64,000 nt of DNA from contig CALSLT010000017.1 of the NCBI GenBank assembly GCA_943787265.1, forward strand, positions 124,001 through 188,000. The letters are read 5' to 3'. Position numbers and translations under genes: made by a program. Position 1 is the stretch's first letter. Every line of letters begins with the position of its first letter. Under the pieces are notes generated by a model that saw only the letters and a program-made list of their open reading frames with translations, was not told the origin of the DNA and ran no database searches. The DNA comes from an uncultured Planctomycetaceae bacterium. Its GTDB lineage: Bacteria > Planctomycetota > Planctomycetia > Planctomycetales > Planctomycetaceae. Below are positions 42,136 through 53,500 of the stretch, in pieces.

Positions 42136-44940
42136 CTACGGAAGCTCTCGCCCTTCTCGCCACAGATTGGCGCGAATCGTGTTTCGCCAGGCATCGTAAC
42201 GGGGGCCAGGGCCGACGACTCGAATTAAGGCACCAGGTGGGGCATCGGGCGACATCGCTTTGCCATTTTCGAACCGGGTGATGTTCAGCGAGTGTGCGTC
42301 TCGCGCTTCCTGCATCGAATCAACGAACGACTCTCGGCCATTGTCGACTCGAATCTCTCCGAGTTGCGACGTGTCATCGTTACCTCGCCAAAGTCGTCGC
42401 CAGTCGTCGTACAAGGATTGTGATTCCCGGACCGTATCGCGAGCCGCGATGTAGGCCCGGAATCCCTGAGGAGCATCGTAGATATTCTGGTCGCCACTCC
42501 AGGCGATCAACGCTGGTTCCTTGATCGCCCGTAACTCAAACGGCTTAAGAAGTGGTGCCTGTTGACCGGCACCTCGAGGTGGAACTGCGCGGCGGAGCAC
42601 CATCGACTGCCGCGTATCGACCAACGACTTTTCCATCGAAAAGGCGATGACTCCCAGCCTTGTCGTGAGATTCTCAGCAAGCAAATCGTCTCGCGGAGGG
42701 ACGAGCAGCATCAGCGAGTGTTCGTTGACGAAAGTTGAACGATCAACTGCGACTTCTGATCCGAGATGCCCGTTGCACCATAAGACGAGACCAGTTTGAC
42801 CGACAAAAACACAATTATCGATGTGGAGCTGTCCAGCTCGCGGAGCGTACCAGGTCACGGCGCTACCGCCGAAGAATTCGCTACCTCGGATATCGACCCG
42901 CTCCGCATCGTCTGCCGCAATTCCGACTTGTAGCGGTACGCCCGGCAACATTCGGGTTCTGCAGTGAGCCATTCTCAGCGTACCGCCTTCGCATCGGATA
43001 GCCGATTGCCGAGCCTGCTCAGGATGACGTTTGCCACCACCCTTTCGCGGCCGATTGTGGCACTCGAATGACAACCCTTCGACAGTGAATTCGCCATTCT
43101 TAACGACAAACAGAGCATCTCCGTCGTCGAGTGCTGGCTGATCAAGATTGGAGACGATCTTTGGAGTAAAACCTGACGCGGGTCGAATGGTCAGCGATTT
43201 GTCGATTCTAATCTGCCGAATTCGTACGCTGCGATTTGACGCAATCTCGATCGTCGAACCTTCCGATGCTGCATCGATTGCCTCTTCAAGCGATTCGTAC
43301 CAGCGATCTGCGGGCAAAAGATTCACGAACAGGTCAGGAATCAAATTCCGCATATCGATCGGCTCAGCGCCACCAGGCTGATTGCCAGCTTCAATCTGTG
43401 GTGTCGAAGCATTGTTTCTGACAGGTCCGTTATCAGTCGGATTCTTAAGTGACCCGACAATGGCCGAATTGTTGCTCTGCTCGGCGTCCGTTGCCGACGA
43501 AAAGTGGCCGGCAACGACGGGCACCAACAGGCAGGTTGCAAGCAGGCAGCCCGCGGCGACCATCCCGCGGCGGCGGCGACGAGCCATGCGAATGGTCGAG
43601 CCCGTTTCGTCGGACAAAGCTTCGTTCACCACGCCGTCAAACTCGACGATTGTCTCAGCGGCGACACGCGCAAACTCAGGAGCGTTAGCGTCGAATTCGG
43701 GTGAAGTGAAATCGTCCCAGCCATCGTCAGTGCCAACCGCAACTGGATTTTCTGTAGCGAGATTCGGATGCTTCAGAATTGACGAAACCTGTCGCCCATC
43801 TTCGAAGCGGTCTTCAGGATTCTTCGCATGCAGCTTTCGAATCACTGCCGTTAGCCATGCTGGCAGTGTCGGATCAATTTGCTCGATCTCTTCGACTTTG
43901 GCGTGAGCGACAGCGGTTACGACTTCGCCCTGGTTCTTACCGGAGAACGGAGGGCGACCGACACACATCGTGTAAAGAACGCTTCCCAGACAGAAGAGGT
44001 CGGACTTCGAGCTGGTCTTTTCGCCGCGAGCCTGTTCAGGCGACATGTACCGAGGTGTACCCAGCAGCGTTCCTGATCGAGTTAAACGCGACGCTCCTTC
44101 GGCTTGAGCCAGACCAAAGTCGGTGATACGAACTTCGTCCGTTTCGTCCATCAACAGAATGTTCGCGGGTTTCACATCGCGATGCGTCACCTTCTGGTCG
44201 TGAGCGGCGGCCAGTCCGTCGGCGATCTGACTTCCCAGGCGAGCGACATCGCTGAGCGGAAGCGGACCAAGTCGCCGAATCCGGGCACGCAGCGATTCTC
44301 CATTCACATATTCCATCACGATGACCGGGATCCCGCCCACAAATTCGATCGCGTGAACGGTGATCACGTTGCGATGGTTGATGCCTGCAGCCGCTTGAGC
44401 TTCCCGCAGAAAGCGTTCGACAAACAGGCTGTCTGCTGCGAGTTTTGGCTTCAGCAGTTTCAGTGCGACGTCGCGACCGAGTCGTGAATCACGTCCTCGA
44501 TAGACGACTCCCATGCCGCCGCGACCAATCCGCTCGAACAGGTCGTAGTCACCGATTCGCCCGATTGAATCCGGATGCGCCGATGGCTGACACAGCTCGA
44601 CCACGAATTCGTCTACGTGCCCGCTGTTTGTGTGTTCCGAGTATTCAGCATCCAGTGAATCGCCAGCCGCCAATGCTTCGTCTTTTTCAGCGACATCCTG
44701 ATGAAGCTCAGCCAGTTTCGCTTCTACATCGAGCGGGATCGGCAATGGCTCAGATTCGCCGATCGACAACTCGGTTCCTGAGTCAGAGTCGTCATCAAGG
44801 CTGAGCATCTCCACAACCGCCCGACACTGAGCACACTGCTCAAGATGCTGCGCGATCTCCAGTTCCTGCTCGGGGGAGATCGTCCCTCGCCGGATGACGT
44901 GCAAAAGTGCGCTATCCGGACATGGAAGCGGCATGTTCAT
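42136..44940 (-). CDS. Membrane Ser/Thr protein kinase with zinc-finger N-terminus and beta-helix C-terminus
   Basis: About 934 residues from the ATG giving MNMPLPCPDSALLHVI; 22 more upstream codons look non-coding. The N-terminus has an anti-sigma-type zinc finger (HLEQCAQCRAVVEML). The kinase has its glycine loop GRGGMGVVYRGRD (about 139), ALKLLKP, HRDVKPANILL (about 253), DFGLAQAEG (about 274) and GTPRYMSPEQARGEK. A membrane segment follows (MVAAGCLLATCLLVPVVAGHF). The extracytoplasmic part has strand-turn repeats (FTVEGLSFECHN, VDIRGSEFFGG, LHIDNCVFVGQTGLVLW) typical of right-handed parallel beta-helix proteins, which could be the sensor. It is minus-strand, tail-to-tail with the ribbon-helix-helix gene. 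Confidence 0.9.
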   Translation of the reverse strand: MNMPLPCPDSALLHVIRRGTISPEQELEIAQHLEQCAQCRAVVEMLSLDDDSDSGTELSIGESEPLPIPLDVEAKLAELHQDVAEKDEALAAGDSLDAEYSEHTNSGHVDEFVVELCQPSAHPDSIGRIGDYDLFERIGRGGMGVVYRGRDSRLGRDVALKLLKPKLAADSLFVERFLREAQAAAGINHRNVITVHAIEFVGGIPVIVMEYVNGESLRARIRRLGPLPLSDVARLGSQIADGLAAAHDQKVTHRDVKPANILLMDETDEVRITDFGLAQAEGASRLTRSGTLLGTPRYMSPEQARGEKTSSKSDLFCLGSVLYTMCVGRPPFSGKNQGEVVTAVAHAKVEEIEQIDPTLPAWLTAVIRKLHAKNPEDRFEDGRQVSSILKHPNLATENPVAVGTDDGWDDFTSPEFDANAPEFARVAAETIVEFDGVVNEALSDETGSTIRMARRRRRGMVAAGCLLATCLLVPVVAGHFSSATDAEQSNNSAIVGSLKNPTDNGPVRNNASTPQIEAGNQPGGAEPIDMRNLIPDLFVNLLPADRWYESLEEAIDAASEGSTIEIASNRSVRIRQIRIDKSLTIRPASGFTPKIVSNLDQPALDDGDALFVVKNGEFTVEGLSFECHNRPRKGGGKRHPEQARQSAIRCEGGTLRMAHCRTRMLPGVPLQVGIAADDAERVDIRGSEFFGGSAVTWYAPRAGQLHIDNCVFVGQTGLVLWCNGHLGSEVAVDRSTFVNEHSLMLLVPPRDDLLAENLTTRLGVIAFSMEKSLVDTRQSMVLRRAVPPRGAGQQAPLLKPFELRAIKEPALIAWSGDQNIYDAPQGFRAYIAARDTVRESQSLYDDWRRLWRGNDDTSQLGEIRVDNGRESFVDSMQEARDAHSLNITRFENGKAMSPDAPPGALIRVVGPGPRYDAWRNTIRANLWREGRELP

Positions 44941-45290
44941 CGTATGACGGCCCTGCCCACAGAAAACTACATAGTATGTACAAGAACGGAAGTATTCGGT
45001 GATCAATTCTGGCGGGCTGACAACTTCGTGACCAGTCCTCTTCCACCGTGCAGGAAGAGTTATCAGGTCGCAACCACATTCGTCAGAATCTGCTTGTGGT
45101 CATGCGAATTCAGGATGATGATTCGACTGAAACCGGTCAGTAAGTCTGCAGGTACGATGCAAAACGTCGAGCCTGGTCGTACGTTGCGCGGCTGAGCAAC
45201 GAACTCCAGTCAGACTTCTGTGGCGAGATTTGATCTGCTCACGCCAGAATTGTAATTCGATCAAGTTTACGGATGCGTAAGGAATGTCGC

Positions 45291-45653
45291 ATGGCAACGA
45301 TTTCACAGCCTGCTGATGACATCGAAAGTTTGGATGCCAGCAGCACACCAACGCGCCGTGAGGAATTGGAGGCAAAGACTCTTGCATCCGATCAGCGTAG
45401 AATTCGGAATCTTGTCGTGAGCCTGTTCCGAAGATTCATGCGAATCTTGCCAGCCTTGTCACTGAGTTTCTTTGGGTTTCTGGCATTCTATCTATTGTCT
45501 GCGGGGCCGGTCGCTGGCATTCACAACGTGCTGAAAGTCGGCGCCTTTCAGAAGGCGGTCGAGGTCATCTATGCTCCGATTGTGTTGCTGGTTAAGAGCA
45601 ACATTGAGCCGTTTTCGAGCATCATGAAGTGGTACATCGACCTTTTTCGATAG
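45291..45653 (+). CDS. Small membrane protein of unknown function
   Basis: 120 residues from ATG 45291, preceded by AAGGA; an upstream in-frame start would add six residues. The N-terminal 50 residues are polar, with a basic stretch (SDQRRIRNLVVSLFRRFMR). Hydrophobic segments follow at about 52-70 (ILPALSLSFFGFLAFYLLS) and 88-105 (AVEVIYAPIVLLVKSNI). No family recognised. It lies 54 bp before the PQQ-propeller membrane protein on the same strand and may be co-transcribed with it. Confidence 0.75.
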   Translation: MATISQPADDIESLDASSTPTRREELEAKTLASDQRRIRNLVVSLFRRFMRILPALSLSFFGFLAFYLLSAGPVAGIHNVLKVGAFQKAVEVIYAPIVLLVKSNIEPFSSIMKWYIDLFR

Positions 45654-45707
45654 GTCGATTACCGACCGGCATGACTGAGTTAACGATTGCAGCAACGGAG
45701 TGAAAAC

Positions 45708-47384
45708 ATGTCGGAAGAATTTCCGGACGCGGTGGATGTAGATCAACTTTTCGAAGAGACGTCGGACTTCAGCAAAAAGCCTGTGCCGAAACCCAGGGAG
45801 TACCGATTCCGGTGGGGTTGGGGGCTGGGCATTCTGCTGGTAGGAATTGCTGCCGAGCTGGTTGTCTGGAATTTTATCGGGCAGGACAGAACTCACCAGG
45901 TGATGTTCTCGCTGCCGATCGTTTCCGGAACTCCGTTCTTTCTGCTGATCTGGTGGATCTTCTTCAGCGGCATTGACGGGATGACTCGTTTTCTTGGTGT
46001 TGGAGCTGTGGCGTCGGTCGTGCTGCTTTTTTATTCGCAGTATCGGTTCGACGGTTTTGAAGGGGACATGATTCCTCGCTTCGAAAAGCGGTCCGCCCCG
46101 ACTAACGAGGATCGACTGGCAAAGTTCGTCGAGACACAGCAGTCGCCGCGGCTGGTCACTGCTGAATGGGCGATTTCGGAAACTCAGACGTGGGGCGAGT
46201 ATCGTGGTCCGGCTCGCGATGGAGTCGTCCGAGACGTGCCTGCTGACGTCGACTGGTCGAGCACTCCGAAAGAAGTATGGCGGCACGCCGTCGGAGAAGG
46301 CTGGTCGTCATTTTCTGTCGCGGAGGCAATTCTGCCAGCGATCAATCAGGACGAGCCATCACAAACGAAGGCCTACCTGCTTACTCAGGAACAACGCGGC
46401 GAGCAGGAATGCGTTGTTGCCTACGAACCGGAAACCGGCGATCAAGTCTGGCTTCACGAAGACGTCATTCGCTTCGAAGAAGCGCTCGGCGGTCCTGGCC
46501 CACGAGCAACGCCGACGGTTAACGGACAGCGTGTTTATTCGCTGGGAGCGACGGGGCAGCTTAACTGTCTCAACACGCTGACGGGTGAGAAAGTCTGGGC
46601 GCGAAATATCCTTGACGATGCAGAGGCTAAAAATCTGGAATGGGCAATGTCCGGTTCACCGCTGATCATCGGCGACAAAGTCATTGTCAATCCGGGTGGC
46701 GGCAACAATCGCAGCGTCATTGCATACCATAAAGAAACGGGCGACCAGATTTGGGCTGCCGGTAACTACCCCGCTTCGTACACCGCTCCAATGCTGGCGA
46801 TACTGCATGGCAAAGAACAGATCATCATCTTCGGCGGCAATGGACCAGTCGGGCACGATCTTGAAACGGGTGCCGAGCTGTGGAATTTCAAGTGGGAGAA
46901 CGGCCCGAAGGTGAACGCTGCCATCCCGACGCTGGTCGACGAGTCGTCTATCATGATCAGTTGTGGTTACGCAATCGGCAGCACATTGCTTCGGTTTTCA
47001 TTGGAAGGTGAGACCTGGAAGGTTACTTCGGATTGGGAATCGAAACGGTTGAAGCTGAAGTTCAACGCTCCCGTCCGGAAAGGCGATTATGTCTACGGTC
47101 TCGACGAGGGCATTCTGACGTGCATCGATCTGAAAACCGGCAAAGCGGAATGGAAACGCGGCCGTTACGGGTATGGCCAGCTTCTACTTTGCGGTGACGT
47201 GTTGATCATCCTGGCCGAAAGCAGCGAAGTCGTCTTCGTCTCCGCAACACCCGAAAAGCACATCGAGCTGCACCGCTTCCAGGCGATCGACGGGAAATCC
47301 TGGAACCACCCCGTCGTCTGGAACGGCCGTTTGTTCGTCCGCAACGGTGAAGAAGCTGCTTGTTTTGACTTACAACGTCGATGA
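45708..47384 (+). CDS. Membrane-anchored PQQ-type beta-propeller protein
   Basis: 558 residues from ATG 45708, which has GGAG seven bases upstream. An acidic cytoplasmic N-terminus (MSEEFPDAVDVDQLFEE) is followed by three membrane segments at about 38-110 (GLGILLVGIAAELVVWNFIG, SGTPFFLLIWWIFFS, GVGAVASVVLLFYS). The planctomycete PQQ opening WGEYRGPARDGVVRDVPADVDW comes next, then propeller blades (TGDQVWLHEDVI, TGEKVWARNILDD, TGDQIWAAGNYP, TGAELWNFKWENG, TGKAEWKRGRYG). It is probably displayed outside the cytoplasmic membrane. No catalytic ligand set is recognised. It is convergent with the giant surface-protein gene, with a perfect hairpin between. Confidence 0.9.
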   Translation: MSEEFPDAVDVDQLFEETSDFSKKPVPKPREYRFRWGWGLGILLVGIAAELVVWNFIGQDRTHQVMFSLPIVSGTPFFLLIWWIFFSGIDGMTRFLGVGAVASVVLLFYSQYRFDGFEGDMIPRFEKRSAPTNEDRLAKFVETQQSPRLVTAEWAISETQTWGEYRGPARDGVVRDVPADVDWSSTPKEVWRHAVGEGWSSFSVAEAILPAINQDEPSQTKAYLLTQEQRGEQECVVAYEPETGDQVWLHEDVIRFEEALGGPGPRATPTVNGQRVYSLGATGQLNCLNTLTGEKVWARNILDDAEAKNLEWAMSGSPLIIGDKVIVNPGGGNNRSVIAYHKETGDQIWAAGNYPASYTAPMLAILHGKEQIIIFGGNGPVGHDLETGAELWNFKWENGPKVNAAIPTLVDESSIMISCGYAIGSTLLRFSLEGETWKVTSDWESKRLKLKFNAPVRKGDYVYGLDEGILTCIDLKTGKAEWKRGRYGYGQLLLCGDVLIILAESSEVVFVSATPEKHIELHRFQAIDGKSWNHPVVWNGRLFVRNGEEAACFDLQRR

Positions 47385-47422
47385 GCGGTTCAACGCTGAG
47401 CACGGAACAGTGAAGGATTATT

Positions 47423-47492
47423 AACAGGAGAAAACGGAGAGAGCAGAGTCAGGAATCGATCCCCGGCTCTGCTCTCTCCGTTTTCTCCTGTT
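47423..47492. repeat. Perfect 26-bp hairpin between convergent genes
   Basis: Bases 47423-47448 and 47467-47492 are perfect inverted complements; the left arm reads AACAGGAGAAAACGG then AGAGAGCAGAG. The loop is 18 bases. The architecture (purine-rich left arm, pyrimidine-rich right arm) matches the hairpin repeats near alaS and rpe. Placed between convergent genes it may work as a bidirectional terminator, but it lacks a T-run and its exact symmetry suggests a recent repeat copy. Confidence 0.85.
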
Positions 47493-47522
47493 CAAAATTC
47501 TCTACAGCGAATTCCGTAACGC

Positions 47523-50500
47523 TTATTCCTTGACTGTATCGGGGTTGTCTTCCGAGTCAGCCGTCGCTTGCGAGGATGCAGGTTGACTTTCCGCGGCGGC
47601 ATTCAACCGAATGTTCTTTTGCGGGGCGAAACTGGCCGTTTCAGCAGCTCGCTTGGTTCCGGACGCCTGATCGACTCTCCGTCGTTTTGCAGCGTCATTC
47701 GTGCTCACGATGAAGGCTGAATTGATAACCGTCGCTGATTTTCGAACGGGCGAGTACTGGCTCGTCCGTTTGTCTTCTGCTTCAGGCTTGGCTGCTCCTT
47801 TTGGATCAGTCGCTGGCTGCGGTGTCCCCTGTTGCTCCTGCTTCTTCTTACGTTGTTCCTGCAGTTGATCCAGCAATTGTTGCAGCGTTCCGGAGAGTTC
47901 TTTTACCTGTCGAGGAGCGGAACCCAGCGGCCCGCTTAATGTTTCAAGCAGAACTCTCGCAAGCACTTCGACACTGTCCTCGCCTTCCGGATCGTCCCCG
48001 AAGACAAGCTTCAGGCTTTCCAGTTCGTCATCATCGAGCGAAGTCTCGATGGCGTCGAGCAACTTCTTGCGGGCCTCACTGATTCGTTCAAGTAGTCTTG
48101 CCAACGCGGCGTCTTCGTATTCTTTCTTGCTGAACAGCGATGCGTCGAGGCGGTCGAGGGCGATGCTTGCAAGTGCTTCCGTGGCACCAGCAGCCAAAGT
48201 CTGTGCGTCGCTATCTGTTGTCGGAATTTGAGCAACGAAGTCAGCGATCTCAGAGAAATCTACAGTCTCCAGATCCGTCTGTGTTGGGAAACTCGCCAGG
48301 CCCTCCTGGTAAGTCAGTGCGAGCTGAACTTCGTCGCTGTCGGCAAGGCTTCCCTGGAAAGTGATCTCCTGCGTTCCAGCCGGCGTGATCAGGCTGGAAC
48401 CGCCACGGAAAACTCCACCGACACCAACCAGTTGCAGGCCGTACTCGCCAGGGTCCGCATTCCGAATTGTCAGTAGCTCGACCACGCCGTCTCCGGTGAA
48501 CGTTGCGTCGGCACCAATTTCATTGACCGTGCCCCCGTCCTGCGTGAAGCCGACTGTTCGTCCCTGCGTGTCGGTGAGCAGGAAGTCGACAGGGTGAGTC
48601 GCTACGACGAGGATGTTTTCCTCCGCGCCACGGTCCTCTTCGAGTCGCTCGACGGCGGCGTTGATTGCCCGGATGACGGTCCTAAGAGCCGGGTCAGTCT
48701 GGTTGAGCGGCGGTGCTCCGTCGCGGCGTTCAGCACGTGCGCCATTCTCGGCTTGAACCGCAAGCGGCAACTCGGTTCCGTCGATGTTCGGATCCGGATC
48801 GTTCAGCTCGTCGGGAAATGCGTTGAAGAATTCGTCGACTGCGGTGTCCAGTGCCGGTTCGATTGAGTCAGAGTTTCCAACTGGTGGAGCCGCGATTTCG
48901 ACGAGATAATCTTCCACTTCGCCGTCGCTCGCGAGCCCGTTTGGTGTCAAACCGCCAGTGCTGCTGAGCCGAAATCTGGCAATCGTTGGCCCCGGAATCG
49001 CTGTGTCAGGTATGTCGAAGCTGACAGTACTGAAGCCAGCCGGCACGGCGATTCCCGTTCCGATGTTGAATGAGCTGACGACATTACCGCCGCCGGAACC
49101 GAGGTCGAGTTCGCCACCGTCAAAAATGATTGAGGAGCCGAGGCTCAGATTCTCGCCGATGGAAAAGTCGCCACTCTGATCGAAGTCGATCCATGCATCC
49201 AGAAAACCGGCTTCCGATGCGGAAACTCGGAACTGGCGGGTCGTTCCCACGCCAAGCGCGGAGAGGAATGTAATTCCATCTTCGTCGTCGACAATTCCGC
49301 TTCGCCCCGTGCTGTTGTTGTCATCACCGAGTGCGGCCGCGCCGGGTTGTCCGTCAGCTTCGGCGTCGACGGCGCCGCCCAGGAACAATGACCCGATTAC
49401 GTGACGTGGCCCGTCATCGGCCAGCAATGTATCGAAACTGGCGGGAGCGTCTCCAAAGTCCAACGCGATGCTCGTGACGAAAATCACAACCGTTTCGGAT
49501 GTGGTCAAAGCTCCAGCGTCACCTTCGGTCACGATGATCGTTACCGGGACAAACATGCCATCGAGAGCGGACGTCGGCGTAAACGTGAAATCGCCACTGG
49601 CGGTAATGCTGGCTCCGGCTGGAGCTCCGCTACCAAGGCTGAAAGTCAACGGTGCCGCTGGCGTGTCCGGGTCGGTCGCGGAAGCCGTGAAGAAGAACTC
49701 CTCGTCGACAGTGGCTGTCTGGTTGCCGATCGGGTCCAGAATCGGTGCTTCGTTGACATCATCTACGTTGATGGTGACCGTCGCTGACGCGTTCAGAGAA
49801 CCGGGGTCGGTGACCTGAACGGTTAGATTGAACGAGCTGACCGATTCATGATCGAGTCCGGTTTTGGCAACTGAGATTGCTCCCGTTGACGCGTTAATCG
49901 CGAACTGCCCGAATGGGTCTCCGGCAGTAATCGCAAACATCAATGTCGACGGCGTTTCAAAATCGTTGGCGATAACCGTTCCAACCGGCGTTGTCACGAC
50001 GCTGTTCTCATCAACGTTGAACGACTGCGCGGCAATGATCGGCGGGTCATTCGCATCTTGAATGTTGACTGTCACGAGGCCGGTCTCGGTAGTCGTTCCG
50101 CCGTCGTCGGTTACCTGAACTGTCAGCGAAAACGGGCTGCCAGTTTCGAAATCGATCGCTGCCGTATTGACGATCGTGATCTGGCCAGTCGCCGAGTTGA
50201 TCGCGAATGCGGTCCCCGTATTCCCGCCTGTGATCGAGAAGGCGACGCTGTTGTCGTCGCCGGCGTCCAGGGCGACCGTCCCGACGTTCGTTCCGTTTGG
50301 CTGGTTTTCCAGAACGTTGAAGTTCTGATCGCCAATCGAAGGCTCGATATCCGCAATGGCGATGGCCACGGTTGCTGAGTCGGTTGTCGTTCCACCGTCG
50401 TCTGTGACCGCGACAGTCAGACCAAATGACGTGGCGACTTCGAAGTCGATTGCTGATGTGTCTGCGACGGTGATCTGCCCGGAAGAAGCATTGATCGCGA

Positions 50501-53500
50501 ATGCTCCACCCGTATTGCCGGCGGTAATCGAATAGTTGATCGAGTTGTTATCGCCAGCGTCGAGGGCGACCGTGCCGACAGAAGTTCCATTGGACGCATT
50601 CTCGGCGACGCTGAACGCCTGGTTGGAAATCGCGGGTTCGACATCCGAAATGTTGATCGTCACTCTCGCCGCGCTGCTGTTTCCCGTGTCGTCGATCACG
50701 AGCACCGTTAAGCCGAATGACGGCGACGCTTCAAAATCAATCGCAGACGTATCGTTGACGGTGATCTCGCCACTGGCTGAATCGATTGCGAATGCGTTGC
50801 CAGTGTTCCCAGCAGCGATGCTGAAGTTCAGTGAGTTGTCGTCGCCAGTGTCGAGCGCCACCGTTCCGACAGACGAACTGTTTGAAGTGTTTTCGGCGAC
50901 GGAGAACGACTGATCGCTGATTGCTGGCGAAACGTCGTTGATGTCGACGGTGACCGTGGCCGTGTCGACAGTCACTCCGGCATCGTCCGTGACTTCAACA
51001 TCGAGGTTGAATGAGGACTGTTGCTCGAAGTCAATAGCCGCCGTGTTTGCGACCGTGATCTCACCGGTTGAGCCGTCAATCGCAAAGGCACCTTCAAAGT
51101 TGCCGCCCGTAATATCAAAGCTGACCGAGTTCTGATCGCCGGGATCAAGGGCGACGGTTCCAACCGAATCTCCGTTGTCGGCGTTTTCATCGGCCGTAAA
51201 GGACTGGTTGCTGATCATCGGTTCGATGTCGGTGACGCCGATGTTGATCGTCGCTGTGTCTTTCAGCATCTGATTGTCTTCAACCTGGACAACCAGAACG
51301 TATGACGCGAGGACTTCGAAATCGAGTGCCGCGTTGACTGTGATTTCTCCAGTCGAAGCGCTGATCGCAAATGCGCCGCCCGTATTTCCAGAAAGGATGC
51401 TCCAGACCAGACTTTCGCCAGTTTCCGGGTCGGATGCGACGGGCGTGCCGACAGCCGTGCTGACCGGTGCGTCTTCCGCAATCACAAACGAGGCACCGTC
51501 AACCGTCGGCGTTGCGTTCGTGATAGCGACAGTTTCGAAGTTGCCATAGCTGACGGAATTCAGTCCGCCTGTAAACGAGATGTTTGAGCCACTATCAATT
51601 ACCTGTGCGGTCTGAGCGTCGACATTCAAGAGGTCGCTGCCGGTTTGTGTGCCTCCGTCGACGTTGAAGAACGCCGGGCCTGACGAAGACGCTGTAAGAT
51701 TGACAGTGTCGTCGCCGTCGTCGAGGAAGAGGTTCAGCCCTTCGACGTTTGTTAGCGAGAATGTCGAACTTCCAGAAACCAGCGTTCCGCCATTCACGCT
51801 GACCGTATCATCGAGCCCCGTCCCCTGGATCATGACCGAGTCGTTGTCGGCGGAGCCTCCGGCATCGATCGTCACGCTCGCCGGCTGCGCGACAAGATCG
51901 AATGAAAACGTGTCGTCGGCATCGGATGTGGTGATCGACAGAGCTGCGTCGCCATCTGTCGAAACGTCAAGGAGTCTCGGCACATTGAATCGAACGATTG
52001 CGTCATCGCCGGTTCCCGATGCGTAAACGTGCTGCCCATCCACGCTCGCGAAAATGCTGGAAACACGGTTGATTCCGGCAACCGTCGTACCGGCTCCGTC
52101 CGTGTCGCCACTGGCCAGTGTTTCAAGAACGGTCAGCGCTCCGGAGAAAAAGTCTCGACTGAATAAAGTTACCGCGTCGCTGCCAGAAGCCGCCACATAG
52201 ACGATCGTACCTTCCGGGCTGATCGACACTGACGTTGGAGCCAGCAGGTTTTCGACAATGTTACTCATCGAGTCCAGGCCGCTGTCGGTAAGGCTTTCGA
52301 CAAATGTCAATTGGCCCGTTCCCGCATCCCTGGAGAAGACGGCAATTGAATTGTCAGTTTCGCCGGTTACGTAAACGTGCATGCCATCGGGACTGACCTC
52401 AACGGATGATGCTCCACCCAGACCAGACACAACATTCAGCGAGGCGTCCATGTCACCATCGGCCAGTTTCTGAATGAAGAGGGGTAACCCGAAACCCATC
52501 ATCTCAGGGCCGTCGTCAGGCTTGCTGAAGACAGCGATGGCGTTGTCAGTCGCCCCGGTGACGTACATGAATCGCCCGTCGGGTGACACCGCGACGGCTG
52601 ATGCACCTGCCAGCCCATCGATCGTCGTCATCCCGGAGTCTCGACCGCCGTCGACGAGAGAACCCTGAAAAACGAGATCGCCAGAACCGCCGACTTCGAA
52701 GAAATCAACTCGGTTTCCAGTTTCCGAAGATACCATCAGAACAGAACCGTCCGGGATAAACGCCATGTCTGAAGGCAGATCGACGTTAACAGGATTCCCA
52801 GCACTGTCGCGGACCGTCGACGAGATGAACGTCAACTGGTTGTCGCCTTCGTGTCTGACGAAAAACGCGATGGTCCGATCGAGTTCGCTGGCTACGTAGA
52901 CGTAACGTCCGTCGGCTGAAACGATGACGTTGCTGGCTCCGTCCAGCCCGGTGATCGTATTACCGAAGGCATCCATTCCTGTGTTGGCGAGCGATTCGAC
53001 AAACGTCAGATCGCCGGTCACTCGGTCACGACCGTAAACAACCAGTGCATCGGAATCAGAGGCTGCGACATAAACGCGAGTGCCGTCCGGGCTGACGATT
53101 ACCTGATTGGGAGCCTGTTGATTCTCGATCGTGTTTTCCGAGCCGTCGTCACCGCCGTCACTCAACACTTCTTCCAGAACAATCTCGCCGCCGAGGACTT
53201 CTCGAACCTGCGCGATGTAGCCTTCTCCGCTGAAGATATTGACTTGCTGCTGCTTCGTCGTTGACTGAAGCGAAACGGTATCGTCGGACAAATCGCCGGC
53301 TACTTTGATCGAACGAGCTGAGCCGGTGAAGTCCTGATCGACCGAGATTGTGTCGGTTCCTCCGCTGGAAATATCCAGGGTCAGGTCTTCAACGCCTCCC
53401 AGATCGATCGTCGTCGTGCCATCGGTCAGCGTCGTGCCGGATAGCGTTAGAGCATCGTTTCCGGCGGTTCCGTTGATCGTCACTGAGTCCGATGCGGATG

